Shown here one piece after another: positions 1 to 12,930 of a DNA stretch of 64,000 nt (position 1 is the first letter of the stretch; every line of letters starts with the position of its first letter). Position numbers and translations under genes: made by a program. The DNA is taken from NCBI GenBank assembly GCA_033439255.1, contig CM065878.1, positions 992,001-1,056,000 of the forward strand. Reading direction: 5' to 3'. Source of the stretch: Hericium rajendrae. Its lineage: Eukaryota; Basidiomycota; Agaricomycetes; Russulales; Hericiaceae. Under the pieces are notes generated by a model that did no database searches, was not told where the DNA came from, and worked only from the letters and a program-made list of their open reading frames with translations.

Positions 1-3000
1 AGCCTGGCGAAGTCATTGCTGTGCGGTGGCCGCTGAGGCCGGGGGTCTCGCCGCCCGCCGCGATACTTCTGAATTTCGCTCTGCACTTTGTCCTTGAGGT
101 TCTTCAGCGCAGCGATGCCCGCAGGATCTTGTGGCATCGCAGTCGCTTTAGTCACAGGAATTTTCAGTCCCTATCAGACTCGTCAACGAGCGTTCTTCGC
201 ATCTTGGAGCAGACATACCGGCAATTCGACGTGTAGATGTTGATGAATCCATGGTCGATTCTAGTTTAGGCGATGAGTATTCTCCATAGTCCTATTTAAT
301 GAAAACTCACCTTCAACCATTCACGAGTCGATCCAGGCAAGATCGAACGATCAGGGTGAAGTAAGATGAGCTCCTTTCGTGCAGTGGTCTTCATGGAAAG
401 AAGCAGACGCTCGTAATCACCTATGGACGGGTCATCTCCCATGCCTACAACCATGACAAAATCGGCCTATGCAAGGGAGGGTTCAGTAGAGATGGGAAAA
501 CCGTTAGGTGTAGTCATACCTGACGGATACAAGTCTGCGTCCAAGAGCTATTGACAGCTGAATCAACCACATAAAGCACGATCTTATATCGCTGTTCCTG
601 GTCAGCCAGCCAGGCCGCCGTCTTCAACTTGCCCATGCGAGTGAATGCATGTCGTCCGAGGGTGTTAGATACAAGCGCCTGGTTCAGATACGACGTAGGA
701 GCACCGATGCCCTCGAGCGCTGAATGCAATTTACGCGCGAAAATGTCTACAGGGATGTGGCGAGATACTGGAAGGATGGCGACGGTCTTCAGATTGGCGT
801 TATTTCGACGAAGCTCAGTCGTTGGATTCCACGACCTTGCGACCGATGGAGATTCCAGGTCGCTTCGGACACGAGATGCTATCATCCGCAACAAGCTATG
901 ATGTGACTAAATTAGTCTCTGCAGGAACGCATACAAATGGTCCAACTCACAGCGCAGTGGTCTGCGGATTCCTATTTGAATGGAGAATTTATAAGAATTG
1001 TTATCATTTAATATCGGGCAAAGCGAGACCTACCGAGAAGAGATTGCATTGAACAGAGTTTGAGGCATGCGGATCAGTTCGGTGTCACGAATGGCATGAA
1101 CAGTGGTCTTCCTGGGTGTGCTTGTGATAACGTCGATCTCGCCCGCCGTATCGCCTTGACCGTATTCCGCAATGATATTCACTCCTCCTTCCTCCTTCTC
1201 AGTGATGGCACGGAGACGACCATTGATGACGATGTAGAAACTATCGGAAACATCGCCTGTGCGCCAAAGGATCTGACCGGCGTTGACCTGCATCCAGTCT
1301 AATGAAGCATCAATTTGCAGAACTAGCAAGGCATGCACTTCGTTAGTTTCCTTTTATTGAATAAGCGCATTGTCCTTACCCAGCGGGGACAACAGAGAAA
1401 TCAGGCGCTTGGCCAAGGTAAGCAGGACGATGGGCTGCTTCTCAAGCAGACGTTCCAGGGCATGGTCGGGCAAGAATCCTACGTAGGTATTCGTCTTCGC
1501 AACAATGTCCACGTAAGACGCAGTATTCGATAGTGAAGCTGTAATCCGTTCAGTTGTACTGACCACTGACATCATTCGATTGACGGACCTAGATATCCAG
1601 CAATCCCTCCTGGTTTCACAGTGAAGAGGGGCGTTCGACCTTCCGGTTCTTTAAGTTCGTCCTCTACATCATCAGAACCAGCTCGAGTGAATGTCGAGGT
1701 CGACGCAGTGTCCGTATGGCGTGAAGGGAACGTCTCCGATGCGTAAAGAGTATTAGGCGTCAATACAGATGGTTTTACCTTGGTCTTTCGCTGCGGCTTC
1801 TCCTTGGACGGGAGCAGAATATCCAGGAAGCCGTCAATGACATAAAATAGCCCTGATCGGGATATTCGTTGATTCGTCATATAAGAGATAGAGATACACA
1901 TACCTGTATTCCGCTCTCCTGCCCGTGCAAGGTACGAGCCGGCTGTAAAGAACAGGATTTCAACTTCATTGTCCAAACCTTTCATGTAAGTCTTGCCCGT
2001 CTTGGTAGATGAGGAACCACCCGTCGTGCTAGACGCATCATCGGCCATGTCCAATAGCGATAGTGAACCAAACGACGAATTGAAAGCAGCCGTCCGAGAC
2101 AAATTCGCACTTGCCGTGGGCGATACTGGGGGAAACGCAGGCGAAGCTTCGACGGATCCATCGCCGCTCATCGGGGGCTGCAGCAGACCGATCGACATCG
2201 CGATACAGTTCATGACCGATTCCCGAAGATCGAAATCCTCGCCCTCAAGCTTAGACGACTCTTTCAACAATTCCGCATCCAGAGGATCGCCAAAGAGCTC
2301 CTGACGAGGAATGCGAGGGGTGGTGAACGTGCTCTGAGCGCGGTGGAAAGGCGGGAACCCGTCGTCGGAACGGGTCGTCGAGCTGAGTAGGTCTCCTGCT
2401 TGAACCTGGTGCCGAGAGGTATTACGGTTCTGAGGCAGGAAGAAATTCGTCGATTTTGGCTGTGGAACAGGACTTCCTGTCACAGATGATGTTGACGAAG
2501 TCGGATCGAATGCAGGTGTTCGAGCAGATGATGACTGCGATGACTTCCGAGTGAAGTGACCGTTATCATCGGCAGAGTCGGCTGTGCGGACAACGTCGAA
2601 TCGTTGCCGAAGCAGTTCCATCCCACCAGATTCGTAGAAGATCGGAGGTAGAGGGTGACATGCAAGATCATTGATTGCTTTCTCCGTGCGCAGGACTTCC
2701 TTGGTCAATCCCAGATACCCATGTGCAGCATTAAAAGTCACTCGCGAGAAGCGAGTCATGATGACTATTTGAATCTGTCAAGCTCTGGAAGTCACGAAAG
2801 GTAAAATGGCACAGACCTTGAACCATATGCGCGGTAGCCTTTGGGAATTTCTTGGTCACACGGCGAAAGGCCTCGGCAGGGATGACCGCCAACGTAGTAT
2901 CCTCAGTAGCTCGAGCGACTGTTCCGAAGTGAATCTGGGTATTTTTGCGCATTGGGTGTTGTGTACGCAAGTGAGGCGTCTCAGACGAGGCAGTAGCAGT

Positions 3001-4097
3001 ACTTGGAGAACGGATATCAGAAGATGGAGACCTGGCATCGAAAGGATGCGCCGTAGAACCGGACGAAGACATTGAAGGCGAGCGAGTCCGCCCCCTCAGT
3101 GGAAAGGTGTTAAGGTCGAGCTGCGATACATCCGAGTCAGCGCGCCTTCCGCGAGTCCGGGGAGGCGGTCGCGGCAGACCGCTATCGGTGGTGGTGCCCT
3201 CGTCGCCGTCCGGGTATTCGTCGTTTTGCCAACTCATCTTGACGTTCTCAGTAAAGAGGCTGAGGATGGTGAACAGGCTGGACAGGGTTCCACCGCTGCC
3301 AACCTCGTTCATGAGTTCGTAACCATTCATATCCTCATTATCCCAGCTGCCGCCTTGATCCTCGGCTGGTTTGCCTGACGGGGCGTATACCTGCACCATC
3401 CCATCGACTACACAGTAGAAATTTTTATCCTGGTCGAGAGACAGGCTATCGCCGGCAATCAGTCTGCGAGTTTGTAGATGCCGAGCAAGTTCATGGAAAA
3501 CCTAAGAGCAGAGATCTGATGTCATGTTTTGCAGGTGAAGGCACCGATACTCACATTTTTCTCCAAGAACCCAAATACTCGAACAGCCTGTAAGAACTCG
3601 TCGAGATAGTTGTGGAAGGCGGGAGGGGCATCAGCAGTGTTGACATCGGGGTGCAATTCCTGAGCATCGGGTTTAGAGAGGGGAGGCTCTTTGAGCTGAG
3701 TATAGGTGTTGAGGTATCGAAAGCGAATCCAATAGTTCAGTGCGACTGCAGATGCAACGAAGATGATAGCGAAGGACCAGAAATTGAGCTGAGCTGATGT
3801 TAGACGCGCGCATTACCTCAGGACTTGCAAGTACGTACCGTCAATGTCATAGAGTAGGATAGCACGGAATAGATGAATCGAGGGATGCTTATGGTCACAA
3901 ACGCGACGAGAGCCTTGACCCATGATAAAAGGTAGACTGCATCGATGTCAGCACCAAATAACACAGAGGTGAACGTACGACGCACGAGTGACCCAAAAGA
4001 ATGCGGAGAGGAAGGAAACAACTGGATGCCGATCGCCTGGATCCATAGCTTCAGGAATTACGACGGTTGAGACTGTAGAAACCGTAGTAGGATCCAT
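1..4097 (-). CDS. NTE1: Lysophospholipase NTE1 (neuropathy target esterase family), 3' part outside window
   Basis: An ER-membrane phospholipase B that deacylates phosphatidylcholine and lysophosphatidylcholine. The start at 4097 gives [20 protein letters not shown], followed by two hydrophobic segments (about 3960-3830 and 3780-3720) that fit the N-terminal membrane anchors of the family. Next come cyclic-nucleotide-binding-like domains: one at about 3500-2750, split by a long Ser-rich insert, and a second at about 1880-1030 with the typical [12 protein letters not shown] and [10 protein letters not shown] stretches. A region with [20 protein letters not shown] (about 770) normally precedes the patatin lipase domain. 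The last visible residues ([19 protein letters not shown] near 40-120) are the linker. The catalytic patatin GXSXG domain is not in this window. Many short introns interrupt the gene. It lies head-to-tail behind the chitin synthase. The family call is secure; exon ends are approximate. Confidence 0.9.
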
Positions 4098-4551
4098 GGC
4101 TCAAGCGGAATCGCTTTATGTATGAGCCTGGGATGGTCTAGTGCCAGTGGCGGCTTGGCCGTGCCTCGAAAAGGGCAAGCAGGCTGAGCGCGTCTGCATG
4201 TTCTCATCACGTGGCTCTTTTCCGTCGAACGTGTCTCGCAACCCGCCCTCATATGCTCGCCAGAAAAGTGTACTTTACTTCAGAAAGCTCGCAAACGTCC
4301 TATCGAAGAGATCAGACGTACAAAATGCACATCTCTTATTACTATATGACACATTGAATCCGAAGGCCTACTACAGCGACACACCTCCCACGCCTGTTGT
4401 ACATGTAAGAGCAAAATCAATTTGCGACAGCCAACCGAGGTGAACGAATAGGCGTGAATAAATATGGTATAATCAAAGGAAGATTGAGATTCGAAGAACA
4501 CAACTGTAAATCGCCTGCCCAGCAGAGGAAGAACGGTCACCAACCGGTAAA
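4098..4551. other. Intergenic: NTE1 promoter and chitin synthase 3' region
   Basis: About 450 bases between two minus-strand genes. It should hold the 3'UTR of the chitin synthase and the NTE1 promoter. I see no TATA box close to the NTE1 start, no repeat and no coding signal. Confidence 0.6.
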
Positions 4552-7500
4552 TTAGAATCCGAATAGCCTGAAGACCAAGTACAAAAACGACCCCAAGAAG
4601 CGAACGGCTGATAGCCCAGCTCTGGAAAACGATGAGCATAGATATCGGATGCAACGAACGTGGCAACACTCACAGTGCGATGAACAAAAAGCTGAGGTAC
4701 GGGTTGAAGTTCGCATCAGTCGTGTTCTCAACGTGCTTATTTACCCAATTCGTAAAGGCCTTCGAAGTGAAAACAACAATCATAGCCCTGATTATCGATG
4801 CCATTCAGTGAGGACGGCAGGCGGTGTGCGAGGCAAATCACGTACATGTTGGTGCCGACCCACGCCAGTACGACATTTGTCCTGCTGTTGCGGTCCCGAT
4901 CAGCCTGCTTGGTCGCTGCATCACGGTGCTCCTTCTCCTCCGGCGCCTTCTGCTGCAGCGAGGAGCGGGCGGCTGCCCAGAGCTGATCCACGTCCTCGCG
5001 CTGTGTGGGCAGCTCGACCTCGAGGAGCTCCTTGCCGTCCTCGCCCTTGATCTTCTTGGCACCTCCGAGATCTTTCGCAGAGCCATTGTCACCCTTCGTT
5101 CCCCTACAAGACTGGGTTAGATACGTCATGACGGATCAGTGTGATGCTCACCAGGTGACGTCGTGCAGGTTACACATAGCGTACATCACTGGTTAAGGTG
5201 ATATTACAATTAGACATCTTACGGCAAAAAATCGTGAGGTAAGATACGAACTTAGGATGTTGACATCTACGACGCAATTGTCAATAGTGGTTATCGATAA
5301 GAGCTGGCTGATGGTACTCACAGCTTGGCAGTAAGAATAGGTATTGCAGGAACGATGTGAACATGTGCCATGGCTCGAAGTGCATGAAAGACGAGATAAA
5401 GTATAGGCCATAGGTAGCCGCAATGGAGATAACGAGTTCTCGTAAGGTCTTATTGGTCTCGACCAAACTAGGGTAAACGACGTGTCTCAGCCAATTGAAC
5501 CCAGTAGCGATGTCAAAGGAGGCTCACTGAGGAAAGTCTTTCCAGCCGGCAACGTTGTGAGGCAGCGCAAGATAGATGGTGTAACCGGCACACCATAGCG
5601 TGATGACATTGCACAGACCGAAGAGAACCACACACAGCGCGTACGTCCATTTGGAACCCTAGGAATACATCAGTAGGTATCCAGTGCCGGAGCCGATTGA
5701 GACTCACTTGTGGTCGATTGCCAAGAGAGCAGACAATTACGACGAAGAGCAGGGCAATGTAAAGCTGGACCAAAGCATTTACCATGTGAGGTTCATCCGA
5801 AGGACAATCAGACTCACCTTGAGGAAGACTTCGAACACATCCTGGCCAGCCCCATCATCCAAGAAACGGAAGGGATCGTTCTTCGAGTCTGATGTAGCGG
5901 ACGACACAAGCTTAGAGGCGAGTATCATCAGCGCTGATCCATATTTGACATATGCTCGAACTCACGAAGAAGAACGCCAGGTAGAAATTTGCCAGGGAAG
6001 TCCACGTGAAGAGAAGGTTGACAGCATTGTAGATGAACTCAATCTGAACCAGAAGCCAGCTTAGAAGAGTTGACTAGCAGGGTGCACAACTCGAAGACTC
6101 GCCTGAAGGACGATCTTTCGGAAGAAATTCTGCCCAGACGTCCATATCCTGAAGAAGAACACTGTAGCGTGAATGGAAGCGAATAGTGAACCGTTCAACC
6201 AGCGACGACGTTGTGAGATGAACTCCGGCAACGACGTGGGTACGTCGGTCGCTGCCTTCGCGCTCTTGACATATTTGAGCCTGGGGAAACGGGTAAGAAA
6301 TCATGTGGGCAGTGGAGTAGACGCGGAAGAGGAAAAAAAATACTGACACCCAACCTTCATTCTTCTTCGTCACGATCTCGAAGCAGAGAATACGATCTTC
6401 GGCGAGGTACATGTTCCGTTCTAGTGCCGACGGCAAAAATGGTTAGTCGAACTGGTTGCATATCGATGTGCGGAAGAAGTCACCGAAGAGTCCAGCGCCT
6501 TCCGACCCGCTGCCATGCAGAACTTCTCCTCTGAAATAGGATGCGAGAGGACCTTTTCCGTTGGGCCCATTCTGCAGAGCTTTGTATCTGTACGCGCTGA
6601 AGGCTCCAGGAAGAACGCTAATATATCCAAAGACACTCTGTGCAGCTCTCATCAGCACAGCTTCAGGGCTGGCGAGGAAGTCCACTGACCTCGAGCGGCT
6701 TGTCAAGGATGTTGGACATCTTGTACTAACGATTTGAAGGAATTCAGCTGATGAGCAGAGGATCACGCGTCGGATGCTTACCTCGAAGTTCTGGGATGCG
6801 GCGAGTGGACTCATCAACAGAAGACTGCAGGCCCGTCCTGCCTCCACACAAATCCTAGATTGCAGGTCAGAAGAGCTGCAGGAAGAGAGGGCGAATGTTC
6901 CTTACTCTCCACAAGCGCCGCCCACGTTGGAGTGCTTGTCGAAACCTTCACAGAGAAGATCACGATCTGATCTGAATTGGAACGGGCCGAACTTACATTT
7001 CCAAAGCTCATAGATTGAGGTACCCGTCGGCTTCGTACCGACATCCAGAAGAACGCAAACTGGGTGCAAGCTCGCAAGCAGATCACAGAGCATAGATAAC
7101 CACATACCGTTAGGTTTAATGAGAGGCCCAAATGCGTTGAAGAACCAACGGTGGCTATTGAGCTTCTTCTTGTTCTGTTCCTTCAAGCAGAAGATAATCT
7201 GCACCGGGCAGGCCCCAGTGGATACTTCGCCATGTTCCGTGACGATGACGCTGGAGGTGTATCTGAAGTCATGTCTAAAATGAGCTGCGCTTAAATGAGT
7301 TCTCCGCAGAGGCCGTACTCAAATATGTGGGCTGTCACGTCTTTGCCGGCAACGGTATCCTTAGCGATGCCATCTTGATAGCAGCCCATCTACACCTTCA
7401 TTAGCAACTATGATGCGGAATGACCGATGAATGAAACCTACGAGGGAGAGGACGTGCAGCGTCCGCTTGTTGACTTTGTTCCGACCGTCTGAGACGACGC

Positions 7501-8278
7501 AAACCACCACTTTCCTCCAGCCCTCGGGACCCCATGTCTTCGATTTATTGCGGCCGCATAAATGAGCAATGTTTTTGATGACACTACGAAACTGATGAGG
7601 TGATCTGTCGTGTCACAGGAAATTGAATGCCCACGAGTTCATGGTCCGAACGAACAGAACCTCATCTTCATTATACATTGTCATGACAATGAAAAGTTCC
7701 GTCTGTCGACCGTAGAGATAAGGCCGAAGGGAGTATTTCTGGCGCATGAAGTCGTCTGGGTCGCACGTCGCAGCGGTGTACCTCATCTTCGTCATCTCCT
7801 CCGAAGTGTTGCCCTTCGGAACGATGTGCGTCGGTACGTGGACATCGAAGACGAGATTTCCTTGCTGCAGCTCGACGTGTCGGACGGACCTCCGTTTCAT
7901 GAGCTTCTCTCTCGCCTCAGAATACGCCGCGCTAGCCTGATGCCGAAGAACTGGCGGACCCCGTTGCTGCTGGGGAGGGTAGTCTGGCTGATATGCATAC
8001 GGCATCGAAGGTACTGGAGGGGCATAGGCCTGGCTCATCTCGTATTGCGGGTTTAGATGCGCCTGTGAGCCATTATGACTGCTCTGATAAGACTTGGCTG
8101 ATTTTGTGTCCCAAGACGGCTGAGCAGGGTAGTCCTGCTGGTATGGATCATGAGTAGGGTAGGACCCGCCGTACCCGCCGGCGGGTGGGTATCCAGGAGC
8201 GACATTGTCGTCGTGAATGGGGTATCCCTGGTTTGTGCTGTGCGCACCATAAGGATCGTGAGGTTGATTGTAAGCCAT
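4552..8278 (-). CDS. Chitin synthase (division I, class I-III type)
   Basis: A plasma-membrane processive glycosyltransferase making chitin from UDP-GlcNAc. The start [20 protein letters not shown] (8278) opens a Pro/Tyr/Gln-rich hydrophilic N-tail, followed by the Chitin_synth_1N region ([22 protein letters not shown]) and the catalytic domain: [52 protein letters not shown], a [13 protein letters not shown] stretch with the EDR motif, and the product-binding QRRRWLNGS motif at about 6190-6220. Several hydrophobic segments follow. The C-terminus, reached after splicing, is [15 protein letters not shown] and stops at 4552. I followed about ten short introns, and the downstream exons join in frame. 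An in-frame upstream ATG at 8401 would add 41 residues; I prefer 8278 because the conserved tail begins there. The exact class within I-III cannot be settled by eye. Confidence 0.93.
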
Positions 8279-9570
8279 ATCGTGGTCGGGAATGCTAATG
8301 CTATTAACGAATGGCGGACGTATAGGTCCAAAAAACTGTCGGTGGACAGCGCGAAACCGGGAACGAGGGAGGGACAAGACCACGACGATGACAAGAGGCA
8401 AAGGGAAAGAGAGATGAGAGCGAGCTGATCAACGGCGACGGTGAGCTGTTCCCGCTACAGCCATGTGAGCCGACCAGTAGTGCAGGCGATCTCCATCGTT
8501 CCCGTTCAGGCAATTTATTTAAATCTTGGTAGCAACAACTGCCGATCGTACCTGTTTCCTCTCGGGCTCGTCTGCCGAACACACCCGCCTCTCTGAAAAA
8601 CATACGCGCCTACATTTTTTGTCGCATTGAAGGAGCATGACAAGAAAGTATCTATGACTTCTCGGCGGACCTGCCACACCGACACACGGATGCAGGCAGT
8701 TCTTAGGCGCCACTCATCGGTCAAAGTGGCTCATTAATGATGGACACCCTATCGGCAGATATGATACCGTTTAGTGAAGCATTCGACTCGGACGCCCGTA
8801 GATTACGGAGCTAAGGTGCTCTCGGGGAGCTGTAAGAACCGCAGGAAGGAAAACTTCAAGGCACAAGACACATCTGACCGCTCCAGGCTGCAACGGCGTT
8901 GTTGCAGCGCAAAAGTTGGCAGTCAGAAGCGACACATGTCAAAGCATAGACCATCTCTGCACACGCCTTGAAAGGGTCTCTGCAAACAGAAGGCAGCCGC
9001 CACAAACCCAGAGCAAGGCATCGATGTTCGATCCGCCGAGCTCGGTCGGTCCGGAATGGAGAAGCCTGGCAGGCGGCAATCGCGTGCGTGGCGACATGCT
9101 GGAGACAGGCCAGGAAGCAGGTCCATAGATGCGAAGCGTCTAATCGTAGTCTGATCGGGTAGACGGTGCAAGCTCGGCACGCCGATAGAGCGACATAACT
9201 GGGAAGTTTCACTGGAGAACGCTCGAATAGAGACATTCGGGTTGGAAGCCGTCGGGATTCGGGTGAACTCCTTGAAGCAACAGTCACAAGCCTCTCTGGG
9301 CGTCCGGGACTTGATGCAGAAGGGCAGACATCGGCTCACCGAGACAGACTGCCAGCGTATCAATAATCATGCTGATGATAATCTGTCCTAGCTTTAGGAA
9401 GAATCTGTGCCACGGTTACCATGGATCTAAGCTCTGGGACAACAAAAATGAGGTGATGGGTCAATGCGCAGTGCCGCTAATTGTTGTCGTGTGCGGGTCA
9501 AAGAAAGCAGGAGAAGGTGACAGGCCAAAGAATTGAGTAAAGCGATGATGAGCCTCCACGTTGTGCAAAT
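8279..9570. other. Divergent intergenic region, chitin synthase / CK1
   Basis: About 1.3 kb between two divergently transcribed genes, so it should hold both promoters. An AT-rich stretch at 8514-8523 could serve the minus-strand gene. Open frames at 8856-9363 are antisense to each other, Cys/Arg-rich and match nothing I know. No repeat or RNA gene recognised. Confidence 0.5.
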
Positions 9571-9577
9571 TATAAAA
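9571..9577 (+). promoter_or_regulatory. TATA-like box upstream of casein kinase 1
   Basis: The sequence tataaaa is followed about 30 bases later by a strongly C/T-rich stretch (9598-9745), a layout common at fungal transcription starts. It lies 545 bases above the ATG, which fits the long 5' leader with an intron inferred just below. Confidence 0.5.
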
Positions 9578-9752
9578 AGCAACTCGCTTGAGGCACGATA
9601 GTTCCCACGCTCAGCCGCCCTTTACCCTCCCTCCTCGACGCCTCTCTCGCTCTCCTTGTTCTTCTCCCCGCTCCTCTCTCTCTCCATTAACGCATCGTAT
9701 TGTGTTTCGTCTCTTTTTTTCACCGTCTCCCAACCCGTTTCTGACACTCAGA

Positions 9753-10078
9753 GTGAGTACAGCGTCCCTTCAATGCCATGAATGGCTACGACGACTGCGG
9801 AAGCATTTCCCAACACGGTGGCCTCGAGGCTGCCTCTTTCCAGACATCCGCCTTCCAACTTCTTGGTTGTAGGCAAAGTCATGAGTACTGGTCATTGATT
9901 CTGGTGGGCCACATCAGTGGGGACGGGAGTCGACGCACAGTACTTGTGATGCAACTCCAGCGAGCGCTGGTAGTTCCGGGAGCTTTGACCCGCATACGGC
10001 TCAGCCGCCCCCGTTCCGCAGCTCCACCCACCCGTGCCATTGTCATTGACCTTTCGCTAACCTGTCCCACTTCTATAG
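9753..10078 (+). other. Probable 5'UTR intron of casein kinase 1
   Basis: A strong donor (gtgagtac at 9753), a good branch-point sequence (gctaac near 10056) and an acceptor (ttctatag ending at 10078) frame a 326-base segment lying 36 bases above the CK1 start codon. The ORFs inside it are not conserved-looking. It is much longer than the coding introns of this window (about 50-80 bases), as is usual for leader introns. Confidence 0.6.
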
Positions 10079-10114
10079 TCTCATTCGCCCCTCTATCGCA
10101 ATTGTTGATACGTA

Positions 10115-11380
10115 ATGGCCGATTCCTCCGCGCACCGACTTGACCTCCGTGTTGGAGGCAAATATAGGTTGGGGAAGAAGATTGGTTCGGGCTCCTTCGG
10201 TGCGTCTTGTTGCTTGTCACGCCACACACTCTTACTGACCTTTTGACAGGTGACATCTACCTGGGGATCAATATCATTTCCGGCGAGGAAGTCGCCATCA
10301 AGCTGGAGTCCGTGAAAGCCAAGCACCCTCAGCTTGAGTACGAATCGAAGGTCCTCAAGACCCTTGCTGGTGGCGTTGGCGTCCCGTTCGTTCGCTGGTT
10401 CGGGACTGAATGCGACTACAATGCCATGGTCATTGATCTTTTGGGTCCCTCATTGGAGGACCTGTTCAACTTCTGCAACCGCAAGTTCAGTCTGAAGACT
10501 GTGCTTCTTCTTGCTGATCAGTTGGTACGGTTATGTTCTTCACTGCCTCTGTGAACCGCCGCTGACGTGCGTCATGAAAGATCTCCCGCATCGAATACGT
10601 CCACTCCCGTAACTTCATCCACCGTGACATCAAACCCGACAACTTCCTCATGGGCATCGGGAAGCGTGGGAATCAAGTCAATGTCATCGATTTTGGCCTC
10701 GCGAAGAAGTATAGGGACCCGAAGACTCATCTCCACATCCCTTACAGGGAGAACAAGAACCTGACTGGTACTGCCCGCTACACGTCCATCAACACTCATT
10801 TGGGTGTGGAGCAAGCTCGTCGGGATGATTTGGAGTCTCTCGCCTACGTTCTGATGTACTTCCTCCGTGGAGCCCTTCCCTGGCAGGGTCTCAAGGCTGC
10901 TACTAAGAAGCAGAAGTACGATCGGATCATGGAGAAGAAGATGACCACTCCCACTGACCTCTTGTGCCGCGGATTCCCGAACGAGTTCGGCATTTTCCTC
11001 AACTACACTCGTGCGCTCCGCTTTGACGACAAGCCCGACTACTCCTACCTGCGCAAGCTATTCAGGGACCTGTTCGTCCGCGAGGGCTTCCAATACGACT
11101 ACGTCTTCGACTGGAGCGTGCAGCGCAGCGCTCAGGACGAGTCTGCCAGCGCCACCTCGAAGGCTGCCGCAGGTGGCCGGAGGAAGGTACTTCAGGAGGA
11201 TGACGGCGAGCCTCGCGCCAGCGATCGGCAGTGAGTGAGCATTTTCTTCCATCTCTTTGAGGAGTAGTTAATGATGAAATTGACAGGCTGCGTTCTCACA
11301 CTAGGCAGATGCAGGCCGCTGCTCCCGGTGCCGTGGGACAACAGCGTGGCGCCCGAGGGCGCGACGCTGAACTCTGGTAA
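10115..11380 (+). CDS. HRR25: Casein kinase 1, delta/epsilon (Hrr25/Hhp1) type
   Basis: A Ser/Thr protein kinase of the CK1 family, with roles in DNA-damage response, vesicle traffic and cell cycle in yeasts. Four exons (10115-10199, 10250-10524, 10581-11230, 11287-11380) join in frame to 367 aa. Visible motifs: glycine loop [16 protein letters not shown] lysine in EEVAIKLES, catalytic loop [16 protein letters not shown]1-type DFG variant [13 protein letters not shown], the family hallmark [18 protein letters not shown], and [20 protein letters not shown]. The C-tail is short, hydrophilic and Gln/Arg/Ala-rich, ending in ELW, and is split by the last intron. Without that splice the frame stops four bases past the donor, so the intron decides the C-terminus. 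The start [20 protein letters not shown] fits the family length. Ordinary and complete. Confidence 0.95.
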
Positions 11381-12930
11381 ATGTCTTTCGGTCCATTGTC
11401 TGTTCGCTTGTGCGCGCCCGGGGTCCGACCGAGCGAGGGGGCGGAGGGTAGGGGAAGAGAGGATTGCTCGGTCGTTGCAAGTTTTCAAATTCGGGTGGCA
11501 GGAGATATGGAGACCGCTTGGCAGCGGCGTTGGAGGCGAAGGCTGGTAGGGGCACGCCGTGTGTACGCTGGATCGCAAGTTCCAGATCCATGGCTTGTCT
11601 TCGCTCGGTGCAATCACCATCCCTTGGCGCATCTGTCACGCCTGTATGCCGCACTGGTCCTTCCGTTGGTCAAGTTCGGCCCGTCCCTTCTGTTCTTGAT
11701 GCCCCCTCATGAAATCGCGTCATCACCATCCATTGCAGTAACCCCCCACGTTTTCTTCTTGACACGGACGCTATATTCTTTTTCACGCCCCCGTCCCCGC
11801 ATCTTCGGATATGTGTATGGGCGGCTGCCTTCCCCCCCTCCTGATACTCTTGCTAGACCCCCAGTTATGCGCCCGTGTCGATCACTCGCAGTTGTTCCCT
11901 TGTGCCATAGCATCATCGAGTTTACCCCTTCTTAATTCCTGCCCCACGTCCACACTCCTTTACGTTTGATCACGTCTCTTTATCATTCCCCCTGTTTTAC
12001 TACCATCCCCGCATTTTGTTGTCCTCTCTTCCCCCACCTCACTGTAGCTTCGCATTCATTCGGAGTGACTGAGGGCGAGTGGGTTGGGAGAGGGCGTCGC
12101 GTCTTATCCGATGGGTCGAGGTTCTGGGAGGGGGCGTTGAGGGTTGGTTGGCGAGGGAACACCTTACACACGATTGTGCCGACACCATCTAGACTTCAGG
12201 CTGTGGGGCGGCGGAGGAGTATGCCGCCCACGGACGTTTCTCTTTTCTGTGACGACTTCATGTTCCCTCTACGACGTCCCTTCTTCCTTCCCACTAGCGC
12301 TGTAGTCGATCGTCATGGGTTTGGCGCAAGGCTCTTGCCCCGTGCACGCTCTCCTGTACTGTATGGTTACTATCATCCCCTCCCTGCCTAGTCCTGTGTC
12401 TGCATATATATAATGGTTATCGTTGCGCACTTCAAGCATGCCTGCTAAGACGAACTTAAGTTAGATGATGAGCTCAGCCCCATGATAAGGTGCGATGCCG
12501 TATGTCATTTGGCAGTTCTCGAATGTACAGGATGCCATATGAATCCGCGCAGGTGCATTCCAAGCGTGCGACCATTGAACATGCGTGCGATGTTACTATT
12601 GCTACATACTGTAACATGTCACCGTATGCCGATGGCAGAGCAGATTCGGCTTCTGTTCCATACGTTATAACTTCTGCTTTCATTCCGGAGAATTTTATCA
12701 GAATCCGTTCATTAATTTAGAGGAAATGAAAATAAGTGAGAGTCCACTACTTAGTTGCGCCCGCCGACACATGGATATTGGTCGGAGTTGGCCGGCGTTG
12801 AGTGCGTCGAGGCTGTTACCAAACAACCGAATGAGGGAAGGACCAAACAACTGTACTGACCACGTCGCGCTCACCGCCAGGGACAGCGAGCTCAACTACA
12901 TCACGACCGCTCTCCGTGACGACTTCCACC
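11381..12930. other. Intergenic: CK1 3' region and SEC21 promoter
   Basis: 1.5 kb without a supported gene. The first half is C/T-rich and includes open frames with no recognisable protein (for example 11381-11935). An AT-rich stretch at about 12403-12415 (tatatataatgg) and an AT-rich piece near 12660-12730 are the only features. The SEC21 promoter should lie in the last few hundred bases. Confidence 0.5.

Noticed and set aside
8856-9363. Cys-containing frames that might be a small secreted protein
   Set aside because: No signal peptide, cysteines not in a known pattern, and two antisense frames of like length compete.
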